From contig NC_061118.1 in assembly GCF_002878395.1 (NCBI RefSeq), positions 90,612,360 to 90,676,359 of the forward strand: 64,000 nucleotides of DNA. The letters are read 5' to 3'. The DNA comes from Capsicum annuum. Its lineage: Eukaryota; Streptophyta; Magnoliopsida; Solanales; Solanaceae. Under the pieces are notes generated by a model that had not been told where the DNA came from, ran no database searches, and saw only the letters and a program-made list of their open reading frames with translations. How positions within the stretch are numbered: position 1 is the first letter of the stretch; each line of letters begins with the position of its first letter. The translations under genes were made by a program, and so were the position numbers. This document shows positions 36,540-49,100 of this stretch, in pieces.

Positions 36540-38400
36540 ATATCCACGACTAAAAGAACTTTCATCCACAAAAGTAAAGGGTTAGAATGTACTGTAGGAT
36601 CGAATAGGTGAGGATACTGGGCCCGTATCTCGCTCTTGATCTCCCAAGTATCCTCCTCTACTAGGCAGTGTCTCTATTGAACCTTAATTGCCAAAATCTC
36701 TTTAGAGCACAACTGATTGATATCTCTGGCTAATATGAACATCGGATCCTCCATAAAGGTCAATCACTGATCCAATTAAACCGCGTCCCACCGAAGCACA
36801 TGAGACTCATTAGGAATATAGAACTATAGCATAGAAACATGGAAAAATGAAAGATAATGACAAAATTTGGGGGTAAGGCTAACTCATAAGACACCTCTCC
36901 AATTGTACGAAGGATCTCAAAAGGTCCAATATATCTAGAGTTGAGCTTGTCTTTCCTTTTAAATCTTATCACACCCTTCATGGGCAATACTTAAAGAAAT
37001 ACATAGTCTCCAACTCCAAACCTCAAGTCACGAAGACTACGATCTTAGAGGAATACTTAAAGAAATACATAAGCCTTCTGCCTACTCTAAACTACCCTTA
37101 GCCTATGATGAACCACCTTGACCCTTTTTAATGACTTTTAAAGAAAGTCAGTACCATAAGGCCTAATCTTAGAGGTCTCAAACCATCCAATCAAAGATCA
37201 ACATCATCTACTATATAGCGCCTCAAATGGTTCTTTCTTAATAATCAAATGGTTGATATTATTATACGCTAACTCTGCCAAAGCTAAGTGCTACTCCCAC
37301 TAACCTCCAAAATCCATAACACAAACTCGTAGCGTATCTTTAAGAACCTAAATAGTTTGCTCTGAATGCTCGCAGGTCTGAGGGTGGAAAGTAGTGCTAA
37401 GATCTATCTGAGGAACCAACTTCTCCTGTAAAATCTCTAAAATTTATAAGTGAATATCGAGCCTCAATCTAAAATAATAGATACAAGAACTCTAAGCATG
37501 CAAACTATCTCACGAACATAGATACAGGTTAGCTTCTCAACACTTAAGGCTATCTGAATAGGAATGAATATGTCGATTTGGTAAACTGATCTACAATGAC
37601 CCAAATACCATCAGAACCACAAAGGTGTGAGGTAAACCATTAATGAAATCAATGGTGATCCACTCCTACTTCCACTCGAAAATGGAAAATCTCTAAATCA
37701 GGCTACTAGGCCTATGGTGCTCAAATATCTATACATCTTAGCTGTACCAGGGTGAATAGAATATCTGAGGATATGAGCCTCATACAATATCGACTGAATT
37801 ATGTCACTAATCTTTAGAACACAAAAATGACCATAATACCCTATAATACCCTCAAAATCTATGGTATCCTTTTTGGACTCATCACTTTACACCTGATCAA
37901 GGATGATACAATCCTCATATCCTTTAAATAATGACTCTAAATCTACTCAAGTAAGGTATACTCCACCATGACACTAGCAAAAATCCTCCTAGGGTAAAAA
38001 ATGTAAAACCGAACCATCAAATTGGCTAAATACTAGATTTCCTATTCTAATAGCCATTGAGAAGTTAAAATAAAAACTAAGCTACCCATATTCATCACCT
38101 TTAAGCTCAAGGCATGCGCTACCATTTTCACCTAGCCTGTATAGTATAGAATAGAGATATCAGAATCCTTCAGCAACTCCATCCATCTATGTTTCCTAAA
38201 ATTAAACACTCTTTGGGTTATAAGATGCTGAAGACTATGATGATCAATGTAGATCTCACAATACATGCCATATAGATAATGACTCCAAATCTTAAATGCG
38301 AAAACTACCACCGCCAACTCCAAATTATGAGTGGGGCTATTGTGCTCGTGCACTTTTATCTTCCTTGATGCTTAAGCAATATACACCGAAAAGATCACTA
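36540..38400 (-). pseudogene. Integrase and RNase H relic of split chromovirus
   Basis: From the right on the minus strand: RNase H (38353-38132, VHEHNSPTHNLELAVVVFAF and YIDHHSLQHL), HHCC and core remnants (about 37700-37200, with TTFHPQTCEHSEQTI and LAELAYNNINH), then the integrase C-terminus (36987-36760, MKGVIRFKRKDKLNSRYIGP) and chromodomain-like tail near 36640 (EEDTWEIKSEIRAQYPHLF). Stops and frameshifts are frequent. The sequence upstream of the RNase H, including the RT, is deleted. Confidence 0.8.
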
Positions 38401-38419
38401 TATATAGTGAATCCCTTTC

Positions 38420-38802
38420 CCTTAAAAGAATACGACGAGTACTATCAATTCTATATATAATAGTATAGAAAATAGAAAGATTATCCAAAAACAAGGGATG
38501 GAGAAAAGGTTAACTTCAGCTTTAAGAGCTCACCTTATCTTTAAAATTTAACTAACACAATTAGAGGATCAATGACAACAAATAGTACTAAGATCTGCAC
38601 TGAAAGGGTATAAAAGTGTAGTATGAGTACCAAAGCCACAGGCACGCAATAAGCATCATTGACCGACTGAGCTAAATTAAACTATAAATAAGATAAAATA
38701 TGTAATAAATAAGTGAAGTCAAGAAAAGAATAAAAATCTAGAATAACACCCCAAATACTGAAATTAAATTATAAAAATAATAATATTAAAGAAAAGCATA
38801 AC
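38420..38802 (-). repeat. 5' LTR of split chromovirus, left piece
   Basis: It aligns with 33925-34515 of the 3' LTR, for example GTGTAGTATGAGTACCAAAG at 34110 and 38614. It ends in the target duplication ATAAC. Its left edge joins RNase H sequence, marking an internal deletion. Confidence 0.85.
38798..38802. repeat. Target site duplication (left), ATAAC
   Basis: ATAAC directly precedes the LARD 5' LTR. The identical copy is at 56479-56483, and joining the two flanks restores the chromovirus LTR as seen at 34511-34530. Confidence 0.9.
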
Positions 38803-39566
38803 TATAATGACCCTTCAGGTCATTTTCCATATTTATGCTTACCTTCACCATTTGAGATTCTCCATAGCTGTCTAAAGTCATTTATTACTTATTAGGACTG
38901 ACAGTTCAATTATCGGGTAATTCATTTGTTTTTAGAGCCAATTCCTTGTTTTGAAATCTTCGTTGGTTCCAAATGGCCACAAGACAAAAACTTTAGTGAA
39001 ATGATCTCGGATGTAAATTTTGACTATGCCAGTAGATCCATAATATTAATGTTAGTCTAGATAGACCTTTGGTTTGGGTTCCAATGCACCTGAGCTTATT
39101 TTGACCTATTGGTCAAAAAGTTAAAAATTAGAAATAATGGGAGTGGAACCCACATTTGGCTGAAACAACCTTTAATTGAAAATCTGACTTTGCCATCGCA
39201 TTCAGAATGTCTATTTTAGGCTAGAGAGGCCCTTGGTTCAGGTCCCAAGGCTCCCAAATATATTTTGGGCTATTGAGCGTATTTTATTAAAAAATAATAA
39301 AACTATAGGTATGGGCCCTACTTTTTGCCTAAATGATCTCCGATGAAATTTTTGACAATTCCAATGGATTTGAAATATGTTTTAAACTCAAAATTCACTA
39401 TTGGATCTTGTTCTTTGAATTCCGGATGAGTTCCAAGGGTCAAAAACTTATTTTTGAGTTTGCCATCATCTGGTGCAACCATGATCGTGACCATGAGTGT
39501 ACGATTACGAGTAGAATAATCACATTCCGTAGGACCATGATTGCAATATTTGAGTACCTGTAGGGG

Positions 39567-39577
39567 CTATATAAAGG
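39567..39577 (+). promoter_or_regulatory. TATA box in LARD 5' LTR
   Basis: CTATATAAAGG is conserved at the same place in the right LTR (near 52180). It suggests RNA polymerase II transcription starting near 39600. Confidence 0.6.
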
Positions 39578-40763
39578 CCCCAAGACATGTTTGGGGCATT
39601 TTCCCTTCACCATTTAGACCTAGACACCCCAAAATGAGTGTAATAACTCAAAATTGGTCATGGGGGGTGACTTGGGAGCTTAATTATCATCTTGAATCAT
39701 GATTATCTTCAAGATTAAGGTAAGAATTTCTTGAATTCATATTTGAATTTCTTAGTTTGGGCCCAAAACTCCAATTTAGCTTAGGAATTAATTTTAGCCC
39801 AAAGTATGCTTAGTTTTTACCCATTCTTTGAGGGTATGATTCCATATTCATTTGTGAACATTAGGTTGGTCTCAGAAATTCATTTTTCATATGTGGGAGC
39901 TACTTGGAGTTTTGGTGTCATTTTTGGACCTGAAGTTTAATAGTGCAATATGGGTATAATTAGACTCATATTGATGAGTAGATTATGGTTTTAATAGTGC
40001 GATGGCATTTTGAGGATTGTAAAGTGAAGACGAGCATATGGTGCATGAAGTAAGGTTTTGTGGTTTATTCTTGAGGTAGGCTTCTATCTACATTTCTTCA
40101 TAGATGATGTTTGATATACATTGCGTGTGAATATGGATGTTATGCTTTATTATGGGTAGGTTAACTTGGCCTTGATATATTGATTTTTACAGATTAGGTG
40201 AGGGTTTTAGACCCGTAATATGGCACGTTTATAACCCTTTTGTATCCTATTTCCTTCCCTCTTTACTTTAGATTAATTATAGCATATATATGATATAATG
40301 TTATGTTTGGAATATGGTTTTTGCATTTAAAGTATGATTTTTATATTTAGCCTTATTGGGCTAATGTGTTAGTCTTGAAATTATAAGTTGGGTTGAGTCG
40401 ACTTAAGTACCCTTGTTTCTAGTCAAAGTTGCTATCTTAGGCTTGAATATGACTTACTTGACATCTAGAAGATGAACTAGATACCTTATCCTAGTTTGGG
40501 GTATAGTGTGCCTAATTATGGAAATTATGGATTAGAAGTGGGATAGTTCGACCCATTTAGGCCTAAGCTTGTGTTAAGTCTTGTGGACTTAGTGTGAATA
40601 TTAGACACAAATGAGGTTAGTAAACCTTAGAATAAGGTTACTTTGTAACTTGGCAACTTGGATTGATATTCCCAGATTGTGTTTTTTTAGTTATGTTTAT
40701 GATACTCCTTGCAGAAGTGATATTGGGAATTTAGAGATAATATTATTCCTAGATACATTTTGT

Positions 40764-41005
40764 GGCCTATAGAGATACTATTTCCTCTTAGACTTGATGA
40801 TTGGCCTATAGTGATGCTATTTTCTATTAGACATGATGATTGATCTATAGTGATGTTATTTCCTCTTAGACTTGATAATTAGCCTATAGAGGTCCTATTT
40901 CCTCTTAGACTTGATGATTGGCCTATAAAGATGCTATTTTCTCTTAGACTTGATGATTGTCCTATGGAGTTTCTATTTCCTTTAGTCATAATTATTGGAC
41001 CTATA
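40764..41005 (+). repeat. 39-bp tandem array in LARD 5' LTR, about 6 copies
   Basis: The marker GCCTATAG or a variant of it recurs exactly every 39 bp at 40764, 40803, 40842, 40881, 40920, 40959 and 40998. The unit contains CTTAGACTTGATGATTGG. Confidence 0.85.
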
Positions 41006-42160
41006 GAGATGATGTTTCTCTTAGATATTTAAATTGGCCTAAAAAAGAGGTATTCCTCATAGTCATGATATATGAACTATTGATATAAGATATCCTATAG
41101 ATGATTACATGCCTATATATATTATTCTTCTTAGATGTGAGATGCCTCTTGTGTGAGAGATGATTATATGTTTATATATATTATGCCTCCTAGATGTGAG
41201 ATGCTTCTTATGTGATAGATAATTACATTCTTATTGATATTATGCCTCCTATATGTGAGATAATTAATGATGTGTTATGGCATATAAATATGATTATTAA
41301 TATGAGTCCTGGATATGTGTATAAGCCTAAGGCTGTGATTATGATATTGTGATTATTTCGGCTAAAATAATGGGCTAAGGGTTGTGTTATGACGTTGATT
41401 GAATAGCTGATAAGTGTTTATCAATTTAAATGATGTAAGTACAGTTTATGAATATGAATATGAATATGTACATATTTGTATACACATCTCTTTGGTATGG
41501 GACAGAGGAAAAGTGGTATGATACTTATTATTCACCTGATTGAATACTGGTGATGACATGCATAGATTTAGAACGTTCATGATTATTTACCATTATAAAT
41601 GATGTCATTATAGCTGAAATGTGATCTTATTACTACTCTTCTTGTTATATGGTTAAGCAATGTGGTAACTACTTATCTATTAAGGGACTATAGAACTTGA
41701 TGGCTACAAATCTAATGTATTAGTTAATGAATCTTGCTTAGTTGAAACATGGTAGCTAACGATGGTTAGTTAATGAATAGTGTCAGTTAATAAAAGATGG
41801 TTAGGTGACAAGTAGTAAGGTGTTGTCTAGTAATTATTAATGGATATATGATGATTAGTTAATAATAATGAATGGTGGATAAATGGCAGTTTTGGTCTAC
41901 TGATGAACCTTAACTAGATGATAGATATTGGCTAATTAATAAATAGTGGTTAGGTTTTATCCCATGAGTAAGGATTATGTGAAGGTTAATGTTTAGGCTA
42001 ATAACTAAAGGTTATGTGATGACTAGTAAACTAGTGATTCTGTTATAATAAGTGTTAGTTAACTAATAATAAGTAGTTGAGAAGTATTGACTAGATTGAT
42101 ATTCTCTGGTGATATGTGTATGATTATAAGTATTTGAGTGTATCTTATTCGGTAATGATA

Positions 42161-42410
42161 GTTGTGATATTGATACTCAAAAAGACTGGAGGATACTATT
42201 GTGATGATATTGATACTCGGTAAGGCTGGAAGACACTATTATGATGATATTGATACTCGACAAGGATGAAGGATACTGTTGTGATGATATTGATACTCGA
42301 CAAGGCCAGATGATACTATTATAATGATATTGATGCCCGACAAGATTGGTGGATACTGTTGTGATGATGTTGATATATGATACGGCTGGAAGATATATTG
42401 ATAATATGTC
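42161..42410 (+). repeat. 40-bp tandem array in LARD 5' LTR, about 6 copies
   Basis: The marker GTGATGATATTGATAC recurs every 40 bp (42161, 42201, 42241, 42281, 42321, 42361). Units carry CGACAAGGCC-like blocks. The array is AT-rich and has only chance open frames on the minus strand. Confidence 0.85.
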
Positions 42411-43764
42411 GATATTCGGAAAGGCCGGAGATTGATTACGATGATGATGGTCCTGATGAGGATAGTTATGATAATTTATGCTATTGATTATGTACTTTGC
42501 ATTCATTTTTGCATGCATATTTCTCATCAGTATGTATCTATGTCTATCAGCCGGTATGGGACAGTTGCATAGATATATGTGAGGAGTATACCTTGTATTT
42601 TTGTATGTTGATTGAACCTTCTAAGCCTGGGGCAGTGGAGGTATGCATAGGCTTGGCTAGGTAATTAGTTGTCTAGAGTAACCGGTTATTCACGCTGTTA
42701 TTGATATTGTTGTTATCATTATTATGATCGTTATTATGGCTAGCTTATAATAGATTGGTCTTAGATTTGGTATCGGGATTTGAGGTATGTCTTCAGTCTC
42801 TCCTATCTTATGATTGCATTATCATGCATGATTATTTCATATCTAGCCATGTGGATTAGAAATCCCGAGTATGATAGATTTAAATCCCGATTCTATTATA
42901 ATGAGGTTTCAAAATGAGAATATAATGATATATATTATGCTTTATGATGACCTTATGTTTATATATACATATATCTAGCTATATGAAACTATGATACTAC
43001 CGTATATCGCTTCCTTCATTGTTTATGTTGTATAGTCATTTCTTCGCCTTGTATATACTATATATATTTTTTTGCTCTATATTTATATATTGACCTGGGA
43101 TATATGGTATAGCATTGACATATATTGAATGTAGCTAGAATATGATAGTTCACCGTGGTACTTCCTAAGTTTTATTATGTTAGACTCTTAGTCATGAACA
43201 TGATAGTTGTTCTTTATTATCTTATTAACTTGTCATTTGATTTCTGGACTCTTGAGTGTAGTTTCCATTCTGTTTATATGTTGTATATATCTGCTTTATC
43301 TTTGGAGCTCAGTTGGCAGTAGCCTACTAAGTACCATTTGTTTGGTATGCATACTACACTTTTGCAACTTGCAGATCATAGTATGGGTTATCGCTGTTGA
43401 TATGTGCATCATGCGAAGCAACCCTATTTTTGAGACTTAGAGTGAGCTCCTGACATTTAGAGTACTACTTATATTTCTCCTATGTATTAGATTAGTCTCT
43501 AAGTTGTATTCAGAGATAAATTATATCAGTGTATTTCTCCTTGATATATAATTTTTGTACTCTTATTATGTTTAGAAGCTCTCGTACTGATACCAGCAAG
43601 TTTTGGGATTCTTCTATTTATTAATCTTTATTTTATATATTTTGTATTCTTTTTCTTATATTATTGAGTAGTCCGTTAATAGCCATTCTAGCTTACGAGT
43701 TGGCTTGCCTACTGATGGGTTATGGTAGGCACTATCATGACCTGAGAAGTTGGGTCACAAAAAA

Positions 43765-43778
43765 TTGCTATCAGAGCC
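43765..43778 (+). other. Primer binding site of LARD-like element
   Basis: TTGCTATCAGAGCC lies two bases after the LTR end and differs from the initiator-Met tRNA complement (TTGGTATCAGAGCC) by one base. Confidence 0.75.
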
Positions 43779-45395
43779 TAGGTTTCTTTGGTGTATTAGT
43801 ACAAGAGCTAAGGGTTAGTATATTTCTTCAAATTAGTGCAGAGACGTCTGTAACCTATCTTCGAAAGGTTACTGTGATATTTTAGAAAATTCACTTCATG
43901 ACTCCTTATCGCGTGTCCATATTCCTGTAAACCTTGAACATATTCTTTGACTCTATTTTATCCCTAAAGGACGATGCGATATTGTCGACAAATGTGGACG
44001 AGACTCCAATACATATTTCTAGAATCTCACCACAACATCAGACTAGAGGATCAGAGATGGATATAGAAGATCCTCAACGGTAGCCAAAAAGGATTTGGGA
44101 AGATTCCCCATCAGACTTGTGGAGTATGGTATGGTTCTTTAGGTCATGTCGACCATTTTAGATTATGAGGGGAAATATCTTGAAGTATTCTAGGATCTTA
44201 GTTTGGTTCTGTATGATGAGACACTGGTTCAGAGAATACCCCTGGTATGAGATAGGTGATCAACTAGAGTTAGCCTGTATTCTCTGCCAGCCTAGAGCTC
44301 CTAAGATAGGCTGTGATTTCAAAAGTTTGGACACAATTTTGTGAATTTCTCTCAGCGTCAGTTGGCCAGTCATTTGGGTTCAGTTTGTGTTCTCTCTATA
44401 TTGATACTTTAGGAATTACTATGACCATAAAGAGATCGACTACTAGTCTTAGGTGAGTACCTGATAGGAGATTCCAGTCATTTAGTTTAGTTATATCAGC
44501 TTGTGATGTTGTGACATTTTTAGTTAGAGATGGTGTGCTTGGAGCCTCAGTTGATAATTTAGTTGGTTGATCTGATTTAGACCCATTCAAATTTATTTTC
44601 CCTATGCCCATTAGGCATGTGACTGTTGGTATTACCATAATTGATGTGCTTTTATTTCTTACATTTATCTCTTATTATGTGTATTGGGGTTTTCATTCCT
44701 ATTGATGATTGTATGCCTTGATGAATTTTTATCAGTCATTATGTGCCTTATTGTTGAATTCCTAATTATGTTACTACTCTATGGTTTATTTCTCTTAGTA
44801 GTGGATGGAGTAGATGTATATATTGATGTTTTTACCCTATGCGAGTGGTTTTGGGTTTGAGTCCCATTTATTTTGGCACATTAGCCCTGTTGTGGCCTTT
44901 GGGTGGTATATTATATTGATGTTCATTTTGGTACCACCTATACCGTATGTTGATATTGAACTTATTGTTGCTATAGCTACTACCGCATGAGGTTATTGAT
45001 ATTACTTGATCTTACTTGATGTGATTGATCCTTGCTGGGTAACTGTATAGACTAGTGTTATCTAGTTAGACTTTTATTATTTTTGTGATATTATTTGGTG
45101 GCTTGAGTAGATATAGCCCGACTTGATGATTTTATTTTGCTAGCACGACGAGGTTGACTGTGTTTTCTCTTGGTTAACTGTATTAGATTGATTTTGGAGA
45201 TGTGTTGTAGTATCGAAGATAAGTGACGTTTTATGTTTTTTATGGATTTTGAGTCGGCAATTTAGTTATATTGCCTATTTTTGAGTTTGACATCCTTAGA
45301 CTTGCCTCCTTGGTTGTAAAGGATTTTGTTTAGGCTATCCCTACCGGTATAACCCGTCTATGAGATGGACCAGTTTGAGGTTCATTTTTTATTTA
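43779..45395 (+). other. LARD interior, left part, non-coding
   Basis: Stops are frequent in all frames. A start like that of a Tekay gag (ATGACTCCTTATCGCG near 43898) is followed by a stop within a dozen codons. I recognise no capsid, protease or RT motif. Confidence 0.6.
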
Positions 45396-45413
45396 TGGCT
45401 GTTTCATCGTTCG
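45396..45413. repeat. LINE target site duplication, left copy
   Basis: TGGCTGTTTCATCGTTCG is identical to 49567-49584. The next bases differ, so the duplication is 17-18 bp. The length is typical for target-primed insertion by LINEs. Confidence 0.92.
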
Positions 45414-45439
45414 GGTTTTGATGTGGTATCCGATCTCTT

Positions 45440-45470
45440 ATATCTCTCTCTCTCTCTCTCTCCTCTCTCC
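45440..45470 (+). repeat. TC microsatellite in LINE leader
   Basis: An uninterrupted run of about ten CT units, followed by CCTCTCTCC, lies 30 bp after the LINE start. Confidence 0.85.
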
Positions 45471-45599
45471 TTACCCTCTCTCCATCTCTAGCGCACCGGC
45501 CCCCGGTCCCCGGCGCCGTCGCTGACCTTCGGCGCCGACCCGACCCGACCGCCGGCTCCGACCTCCGGCGCTGACCCGACCTCCGGTCGCCGTCCCCCG

Positions 45600-45694
45600 G
45601 CACTGACCCGACCCCCCCGTCGGTTCATACCCCCCCACCGGTTCATACCCCCTCGCCGGTCCATAAACCCCCCCCGGCCTGTTCATACCCCCCC
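45600..45694 (+). repeat. C-rich tandem repeat next to assembly gap
   Basis: Units of about 20 bp based on CCGGTTCATACCCCC repeat four to five times up to the gap. The C-runs probably caused the assembly break, and the sequence after the gap starts again with C10. Confidence 0.7.
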
Positions 45695-45794
45695 NNNNNN
45701 NNNNNNNNNNNNNNNNNNNNNNNNNNNNNNNNNNNNNNNNNNNNNNNNNNNNNNNNNNNNNNNNNNNNNNNNNNNNNNNNNNNNNNNNNNNNNN
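45695..45794. other. Assembly gap of exactly 100 N
   Basis: The gap length is a placeholder, so the true LINE leader length is unknown. Confidence 0.98.
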
Positions 45795-46165
45795 CCCCCC
45801 CCCCACCTCGGCCTTCAACCTGCCGTCGCCCGGTCTCCAGCCGCCAATTCGGTCTTCAACAGGCCGAAACTCCGTCTGCAACCGCTACGCCATCTCCAGC
45901 AGCCGCAGCTCCAAGCGAAATCCGGTGACTTCTAACCTTTGTTATTTCGTTATTTCGTATTGCATTTAATTTCATTATTTCATATTCCATCCTTATTGCA
46001 TTTTATTTCATTATTTCATATTCCATCCTTAGTATTTTGCTCGTAGTAGCCCCTGTACCTTGTCTGCTGTCTGTTGTTGCTGTTGCTGTGGTCGTTTCTT
46101 AATTTTATTTTGGGAATATTACTTTGAATGTGTGTGAGCTTTGTATTTCCTTGCTGCTGCTTTGA

Positions 46166-49100
46166 TACTGTCACCGGGTTCATCTTTATATTTTCCTATA
46201 CTGTCGGGTAGTTGTGGCTGTGGGTGGTAATGGGTGGATAGGGTCATGTCCGAGGGGGTTGGGGCGTGGGGCCGTGGTGGGGGCGGGGGATGGGGAGAGG
46301 GCGGAAGTGGGCGGGAGGCCAAGGTTGGGCCGAGGGGGAGGTAGTGGGGGGCGTGTGGATAGCGACGGTAGGCTGAGGGTTGGGTCTTGGAATATAGGGA
46401 CCCTTCAGGGTAAGTCCGTAGAGCTTGTGAAGATTCTTAGGAAGAGGAGGATCAACCTTGCGTGTGTCCAAGAGACCAAGTGGGTAGGGTCTAAGGCTAG
46501 GGATGTGGATGGTTACAAGCTGTGGTACTCTGGGAGCGAGAGGCGTAGGAATCGAGTTGGCATCTTAGTAGATGAAGAGCTTAGAGGTCAGGTAGTGGAG
46601 GTGAAGAGGATCAACGATAGGTTGATGACTATTAAGTTGGTCATTCGGGGGTTTACCCTGAACGTGTGTAGTGCTTATGCGCCGCAAGTGGGAGCGGAGG
46701 GGGAGGAGAAGATGCGGTTCTGGGAGGCTTTGGAGGAGGTGGTGAGAGGCGTGCCCAGTTTAGAGAAGATTGTTGTAGCAGGGGATTTCAACGGGCACAT
46801 CGAGGCGCTACCGGGAGGCTTTGGGGATGTGCATGGTGGTTTTGCTTTTGGAGAGAGAAATGAAGAGGGGGCGACCCTATTGGAGTTTGCGAGGGCCTTT
46901 GGGCTGGTGGTGGTGAACTCGGGCTTCCCGAAGAAGGACGAGCACCTGATCACTTTTCGGAGCGCGCTAGCCAGGACCCAGATTGACTTTTTGTTGCTTA
47001 GGAAAGGGGATAGGGCGTTGTGTAAGGACTGTAAAGTCATCCCGAGTGAGAATCTCTCGACCCAACATAGGCTTTTGATTATGGATTTGGGTATAAAGAA
47101 GAATAGAAAGAGGAGGAGTAAGGAGTGTAGACCGAGAATTAAGTGGGGCGGCTTGACGCCAGTGAATGCGTGGGAGATAGGGGAGAGGTTGGCGGGCAAG
47201 GGGGTGTGGGAGTGTAGGGGGGACGTGGATAGTATGTGGGACAGGGCGGCAAGGTGCATCAGGGAGAATGCAAGGGAGGTGTTGGGTGTTTCTAGGGGCC
47301 GGGCCGGTCACCATCGGGGGGATTGGTGGTGGAATGAAGAGGTGGAGAAGAAAGTGGAGACCAAGAAAGAGGTGTATGCTAAGTTGGTGGAAAGTAAGGA
47401 CGAAGAAGAGAAGCGGGTAAACAGGAAAGAGTACAAGCTAGCGAGGAAGGAGGCGAAGTCAGCGGTCACGGCAGCTAAGACGGCCGCTTTTGAGAGCTTG
47501 TATGCAGGGTTACAGGGGAAAGGAGGGGAGAAAAAGTTGTTTAGACTCGCTAAGGCTAGGGAGAGGAAGGGTCGTGACCTCGATCAGGTGAGGTGCATTA
47601 AGGGGGAGGACGGTAGAGTGTTGGTGGAGGACTGCCACATAAAGAAGAGATGGCAGTCGTACTTTCATAGGCTCTTGAATGACGAGGGGGACAGAGCTAT
47701 TGTGTTAGGGGAACTGGAGCACTCAGAGGAGTGTCGGGATTTTAGCTATTGTAGACGTTTTAAGGTAGAAGAGGTTAGACAGGCAGTCCGCAGGATGCGT
47801 AGGGGTAGGGCGACGGGGCCGGATGAGATACCGGTGGAGTTTTGGAAGTTCGTTGGAGAGGCTGGTGTAAGGTGGTTGACTGGATTGTTTAATGAAATTT
47901 TCAGGACGGCAAAGATGCCCGAGGCGTGGAGGTGGAGTACCATGATCCCTCTCTATAAGAATAAGGGGGACATTCAGAATTGTAATAACTATAGGGGGAT
48001 TAAGTTATTGAGTCACTCTATGAAGATCTGGGAGAGAGTGGTCGAGGTGAGGCTGAGACGGATAGTGTTTATCTCGGAAAACCAGTTCGGATTTATGCCC
48101 GGCCGCTCGACGACGGAGGCAATCCACCTGGTACGGAGGTTGGCGGAGCAGTATAGGGAAAGGAAGAAGGATCTGCACATGGTGTTTATCGACCTGGAAA
48201 AGGCTTACGACAAAGTCCCCAGGGAGGTGCTTTGGAGATGCTTGGAGGTGAGGGGAGTACCGCAGGCATATATCAGAGTAATTAAGGATATGTATGAGGG
48301 AGCGAAAACCCAGGTGAGGACGGCGGGAGGAGACTCAGAGCATTTCACTGTCCGGACAGGATTGCATCAGGGATCTACTCTTAGTCCCTTTTTGTTTGCG
48401 TTAGTAATGGATGTGTTGACGCGGCGTATTCAAGGGGAGGTGCCGTGGTGTATGCTCTTTGCAGATGATGTAGTTCTGATAGATGAGACTCGAGGGGGTG
48501 TAAATGACAAATTAGAGATGTGGAGGCAAACTCTTGAGTCTAAAGGGTTCAGGGTGAGCAGAAGCAAGACAGAGTATGTGGAATGTAAGTTTAATGACGT
48601 GAGGCAGGAGAACGAGGTAGTAGTGAAGCTGGAAGCACAGGAGGTATGTAAGAGGGATAAGTTCAAGTATCTCGGGTCCGTGATCCAGAGTAACGGTGAG
48701 ATTGACGAGGATGTCTCGCACCGTATTGGGGCGGGATGGATGAAGTGGAAACTCGCGTCGGGGGTGCTGTGTGATAAGAAGGTGCCGCCCAAGCTTAAAG
48801 GCAAATTCTATAGGGTGGTAGTCCGTCCGGCCTTGCTGTATGGAGCAGAGTGTTGGCCAGTTAAGAACTCCCACATCCAAAAAATGAAGGTGGCAGAAAT
48901 GCGGATGTTGCGCTGGATGTGTGGACTGACTCGAGGGGATAGAGTTCGGAATGAGACTATCCGGGAGAAGGTTGGTGTGACTTCAGTGGAGTGTAAGATG
49001 CGGGAAGCACGATTGAGATGGTTCAGACACGTGAAGAGGAGGGGCATGGATGCCCCGGTCCATAGGTGTGAGAGGCTAGCGTTGGATGGTTTTAGGCGGG

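Larger units (their letters stand above)
38803..43762 (+). repeat. 5' LTR of LARD-like element (about 4.96 kb)
   Basis: It begins TATAATGACCCTTCAGG (the right copy has TGTAATGACC, so the TG end has mutated) and ends near GAAGTTGGGTCACAA. It aligns with the right LTR throughout but with many substitutions, so the insertion is not recent. It contains a TATA box and two tandem arrays. Confidence 0.85.

Noticed and set aside
42177..42527. Minus-strand 116-codon frame rich in Tyr, His and Ser
   Set aside because: It lies over the 40-bp LTR array and has a shadow at 54858-55178 in the other LTR. No protein family is recognised.
45471..45881. Minus-strand Gly/Arg-rich frame across the gap
   Set aside because: It reads through 100 N and lies in a low-complexity C-rich leader; not a gene.
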